Source of the DNA: JAJYZP01 sp049964535
GTDB taxonomy: Bacteria; Actinomycetota; Acidimicrobiia; Acidimicrobiales; Acidimicrobiaceae
Assembly (NCBI GenBank): GCA_049964535.1
Contig: JBMFXG010000124.1
Location: 1 to 8,242, forward strand
Direction of reading: 5' to 3'
DNA: 8,242 bases
The notes below the pieces were generated by a model. It saw only the letters and a list, made by a program, of their open reading frames with translations, was not told the DNA's origin and ran no database searches. The translations under genes were made by a program, and so were the position numbers. Each line of letters begins with the position of its first letter. Position 1 is the first letter of the stretch. Below are positions 5,795-8,242 of this stretch, piece by piece.

Positions 5795-7264
5795 GTGAGT
5801 GAGCGCTACTATATCCGAACCTTCGGTTGTCAGATGAACGAGCATGATTCTGAGCGAATCTCGGGCATGTTAACCGATGAAGGCCTCCTCGAGGCTCGAA
5901 GCTTCGAGGAGGCTGATGTTGTGGTGCTCAATACCTGCTGTATTCGGGAGAACGCAGACAACAAGCTGTACGGAACACTGGGTCACTTGAGCTCCCAGAA
6001 GCAGGCGAACCCCGATCTTCGCATTGTGGTAGCAGGCTGTTTGGCACAGAAGGATCGGGAGGCGTTGGCGACGAGGGCGCCATATGTGGACGTCGTGGTG
6101 GGGACCTTCAATCTTGGAAGGATCCCGGCACTACTAGCGCAGAGCGACGGGAGCACAGCCTCGGTCGAAATTCTAGATCAGCCTCTCGACGACGATCCCT
6201 ATCAGTCTGCGCTGAGCGTCAAGCGGGACTCTCCCTTCTCTGCCTGGGTGACGATTCAAACCGGTTGCGATAATCGTTGTAGCTTCTGTATCGTTCCCTC
6301 CGTGCGCGGCGTGGAAGCGTCGCGGCCTTTCGGAGAGATAGTTGATGAGGTACGAGCTCTAGCAAGAACCGGGGTGTCAGAGGTGACACTGCTCGGACAG
6401 AACGTTAATTCCTACGGTCGAGATCTTGCGCTCTTGGCACGGCGCGGTGAGCTAATTGGTGCTCGTGCCGAGCGAGCGCTCTCGCCACAGTATCTCTCTG
6501 AGGGCGGGACGAGAATTCGACCACTTTTTGCGGACCTGCTGCGGGAGGTCGGAGCTGTTCGTGGTATTCGTCGAGTACGGTTCACCTCCCCTCATCCGAA
6601 GGATATGCGTCGCGAGACCTTTGCTGCAATGGCCGAGACTGGCGCAGTCTGTGAGCAACTGCATTTTCCGCTGCAATCGGGTTCTGATCGAATTCTCTCG
6701 GTGATGCATCGTGGTTACACCGCCGAGCGCTATCTCGAAAGACTTCGTCTTGCCCGCGAGGTGATCGGCGATCTGGCGGTCTCCACGGACATTATTGTGG
6801 GACATCCCGGTGAAAGCGATGCAGACTTTGACGCTACCCTCGAGGTGGCGGCGGCTGCAGAGTTCGATAGCGCATTTACTTTTATCTTCTCACCACGTCC
6901 TGGGACCGAAGCGGCTCGCTTGGAGACACTCTTTGTTGACCCTGAGGTCGTGAGCGAGCGATTCGATCGTTTGAAGTTGGTGCTAGAACGTAGTGCCCTT
7001 GCTCGGCATCAGGAACGCGTCGGGAAGCGGGAGGAGGTTCTCGTTGAGGGTCCTTCTAAAGGAGATGAGAATCGATTCTCTGGACGGACGCGTCAAAACA
7101 AGCTGATTCACTTTGATGCTCCGAGTGAGCTGGTTCGCTTTCAGCCCGGTGACTATCTCGACGTTCTCGTTACCTACGCTGCCCCCCACTTCCTCCTCGG
7201 TGAGATCAAGGAGGTACTGCCGAGCGAGCGGCGCGCCCGTCGTCTGACGGTAGGAGTCGCATGA
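5795..7264 (+). CDS. miaB: tRNA-2-methylthio-N6-isopentenyladenosine37 synthase MiaB
   Basis: MiaB is a radical-SAM methylthiotransferase that converts i6A37 to ms2i6A37 in tRNAs reading UNN codons. Counting from GTG 5795 (489 residues), auxiliary-cluster cysteines are C12 (TFGCQMNEHDSE), C48 (NTCCIREN) and C82 (AGCLAQ). The SAM-cluster motif is C158/C162/C165 (TGCDNRCSFCIVPSVRG). GQNVNSYG, FTSPHPKD, FPLQSGS and VGHPGES follow, and the C-terminal TRAM domain contains GRTRQNKLIHF. GQNVNSYG, the TRAM motif and NTCCIRENADNKLYG separate it from RimO and MtaB. Between NSYGRDL and RPLFADLL there is a segment of about 30 residues rich in Arg, Ala and Leu that is absent from E. coli MiaB. A TTG at 5786 is also in frame and would add three residues, but it overlaps the putative -10 and has no ribosome site, while GTG 5795 starts at the conserved N-terminus. 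The partner miaA is not in the window. Confidence 0.95.
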   Translation: MSERYYIRTFGCQMNEHDSERISGMLTDEGLLEARSFEEADVVVLNTCCIRENADNKLYGTLGHLSSQKQANPDLRIVVAGCLAQKDREALATRAPYVDVVVGTFNLGRIPALLAQSDGSTASVEILDQPLDDDPYQSALSVKRDSPFSAWVTIQTGCDNRCSFCIVPSVRGVEASRPFGEIVDEVRALARTGVSEVTLLGQNVNSYGRDLALLARRGELIGARAERALSPQYLSEGGTRIRPLFADLLREVGAVRGIRRVRFTSPHPKDMRRETFAAMAETGAVCEQLHFPLQSGSDRILSVMHRGYTAERYLERLRLAREVIGDLAVSTDIIVGHPGESDADFDATLEVAAAAEFDSAFTFIFSPRPGTEAARLETLFVDPEVVSERFDRLKLVLERSALARHQERVGKREEVLVEGPSKGDENRFSGRTRQNKLIHFDAPSELVRFQPGDYLDVLVTYAAPHFLLGEIKEVLPSERRARRLTVGVA

Positions 7265-7884
7265 GTTCCGTGCGCGAACGTGTGGCTTTACTGGCTCTTA
7301 GCGCTATCATTACCTCGGCTTGTGGGGTGAACGTCGCTCGGGGCAGTAGTGCTTCAACCAGTAGGTCTACTGCCAGTAGCTCGACCTCTATCGTGCAGTC
7401 CGCTACGTCGTCGTCTGCTCCAGGAGGTAACAAGCTACCACCGGCTTGCGCTTCATCTCAACTGACAATCACGGATGGACGAAACGGGGTTGGTATGGGC
7501 CATAGTGGTGGACCTATTCTCTTCCGAAATCACGGCTCTAAAACCTGCTTCTTAAAGGGTTACCCAGGCGTGGAGGGCTTGGACGCCTCTGGTAATCAGG
7601 TCACACAAGCCGTCCGCACCCCATTAGGTTATCTAGGTGGTCTACCAACGATGAAGGCTTTGCCACCGGTGGTGATCTTGAAGCCAGGGGATACAGCGTC
7701 GGCTTTGGTTGAAGGTACCGATGTCCCATCGGGAGGATCCGCACAATGCCCGATCCTCTACGGCTTAGAGGTAACCGCACCCAACACCCATCACTCGACC
7801 AAGCTTCAAGGTGCCCCCGGGGACTGTTCCGTGCTGCAGATTCATCCGGTGGTTCCTGGTACGACAGGCAGCGAAGTGAGCTAG
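7261..7884 (+). CDS. Putative secreted lipoprotein, DUF4232-like
   Basis: This 207-residue protein begins with a short basic N-terminus (SSVRERVA), a hydrophobic core and a lipobox-like end IITSAC with C21 as the likely lipidated residue; the -3 position is Thr rather than the usual Leu/Val/Ile, so the lipobox is imperfect. A Ser/Thr/Ala-rich linker (about 28-55), typical of cell-surface tethers, leads to a domain with four cysteines (C63, C96, C163, C189). They probably form two disulfides, in a layout like actinobacterial DUF4232: C..SQL, then ILFRNHGSKTCFLKGYPGV, then a VILKPGDTASA strand. Its function is unknown. The ATG overlaps the miaB TGA (ATGA), with AGGAG at 7252-7256, so it is translationally coupled to miaB. 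That coupling need not mean a shared function, because the product acts outside the membrane and MiaB in the cytosol. Confidence 0.8.
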   Translation: MSSVRERVALLALSAIITSACGVNVARGSSASTSRSTASSSTSIVQSATSSSAPGGNKLPPACASSQLTITDGRNGVGMGHSGGPILFRNHGSKTCFLKGYPGVEGLDASGNQVTQAVRTPLGYLGGLPTMKALPPVVILKPGDTASALVEGTDVPSGGSAQCPILYGLEVTAPNTHHSTKLQGAPGDCSVLQIHPVVPGTTGSEVS

Positions 7885-8242
7885 CAATCTCTGGTTCGAT
7901 TGATCTACGGTCGTGGTACGAACGAAGATCAGAGACACCCGCCCTCCACCTGGGCTTGGCTCGAGCGCGTGGCGGAGCCCTGACGACCGTCGCAAGTGAT
8001 CCTGCGTAGTGAAGAGTTGCCCTTTGGTGGATTCGGCGCGAGGTCTCTTCTTGTGCTTTGTTGACAGGTATGCGGGAGTCACCGACCTGCGGCCCCGGTT
8101 CGACAAGCGCAGATCGAAGTGAGCGATTTCGGGTCGGAGTATCTGGTCTGTCGACGCTTGCGTCAGCGGAGAGGTGAGCGGGGATCGGTTGGCACGGAGA
8201 TGGTCCCGTCCGGCAAACTCCGATGGTCGCTCGGGTACCGAT
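7885..8242. other. Terminal 358 bases with no supportable gene
   Basis: No frame here encodes a protein I recognise. The right end is open on the + strand from GTG 8119 to the window edge (41 codons), without a good ribosome site. One minus-strand frame is open from the window edge back to about 7606, but lacks an internal start, overlaps the lipoprotein gene and translates to a shadow-like, Arg/Ser/Pro-rich string. A perfect TTGACA lies at 8061-8066 with no -10 at normal spacing. A GGGCT/AGCCC pairing (7952-7956 with 7976-7980) could form a weak hairpin without a T-run. No tRNA or terminator could be made out. Confidence 0.4.

Noticed and set aside
6402..6413. GAAC-GTTA-ATTC, resembling an SOS box, inside miaB
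   Set aside because: One half-site is imperfect and it lies deep inside a coding sequence, so it is probably coincidence.
8061..8066. Perfect TTGACA -35 hexamer near the right end
   Set aside because: No TANNNT or TATAAT-like hexamer occurs 15-19 bases downstream and no gene start follows.
7600..8242. Long minus-strand frame open from the right edge to about 7606 (over 200 codons)
   Set aside because: It overlaps the well-supported lipoprotein gene, shows no start codon in the non-overlapping part, and translates to an Arg/Ser/Pro-rich string with no recognisable motif. A gene entering from beyond the window cannot be fully excluded.
8119..8242. Possible start of a + strand gene at GTG 8119 running off the window
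   Set aside because: Only 41 codons are visible, no Shine-Dalgarno or TANNNT hexamer at leaderless spacing precedes it, and the translation matches no family I know.

Overview
The window is a stretch of bacterial chromosome carrying housekeeping genes, all read on the + strand. The gene order rimO-pgsA-cinA-recA, a perfect GAAC-N4-GTTC SOS box in front of recA, TANNNT-type -10 elements placed 7-8 bases ahead of start codons (leaderless style), and a DUF4232-type secreted lipoprotein all point to an Actinomycetota. Base composition looks moderately GC-rich by eye (not computed). Together with the shape of PgsA and MiaB, this suggests a deep branch such as Acidimicrobiia rather than mycobacteria or streptomycetes. 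The class-level call is inference.

Layout. Positions 2-190 are the 3' end of a gene whose product resembles the C-terminal domain of a D-Ala-D-Ala carboxypeptidase. Four bases later thrB (homoserine kinase, 195-1082) begins, followed by rimO (ribosomal protein S12 methylthiotransferase, 1086-2456) with a good Shine-Dalgarno overlapping the thrB end. A 9-bp inverted repeat spans the rimO stop codon and contains the likely leaderless promoter of pgsA (phosphatidylglycerophosphate synthase, 2481-3038). After a 186-base gap comes cinA (start re-assigned to TTG 3225, stop 4484). A 233-base regulatory gap holds two palindromes, the SOS box and a candidate promoter, and leads to recA (4718-5767). 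miaB (tRNA methylthiotransferase, start re-assigned to GTG 5795, stop 7264) follows 27 bases later with its own putative promoter. A lipoprotein gene (7261-7884) overlaps the miaB stop by four bases. No gene could be supported in 7885-8242.

How the genes work together. RimO and MiaB are paralogous radical-SAM methylthiotransferases acting on the ribosome and on tRNA. PgsA serves membrane lipid synthesis. CinA (pyridine nucleotide salvage type) and RecA (recombination and SOS) form the conserved cinA-recA pair. The clgR/HTH regulator often found between cinA and recA in Actinomycetota, and the recX gene usual after recA, are both absent here.

Nothing in the window looks like a defence island, mobile element, CRISPR array or new multi-gene system. 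The most interesting signal is regulatory: a near-identical element, ACTAGCTC-N4/6-GCGCTARGCT, sits at the rimO/pgsA and recA/miaB junctions. In both places it contains the upstream stop codon and provides the putative -10 of the downstream gene.
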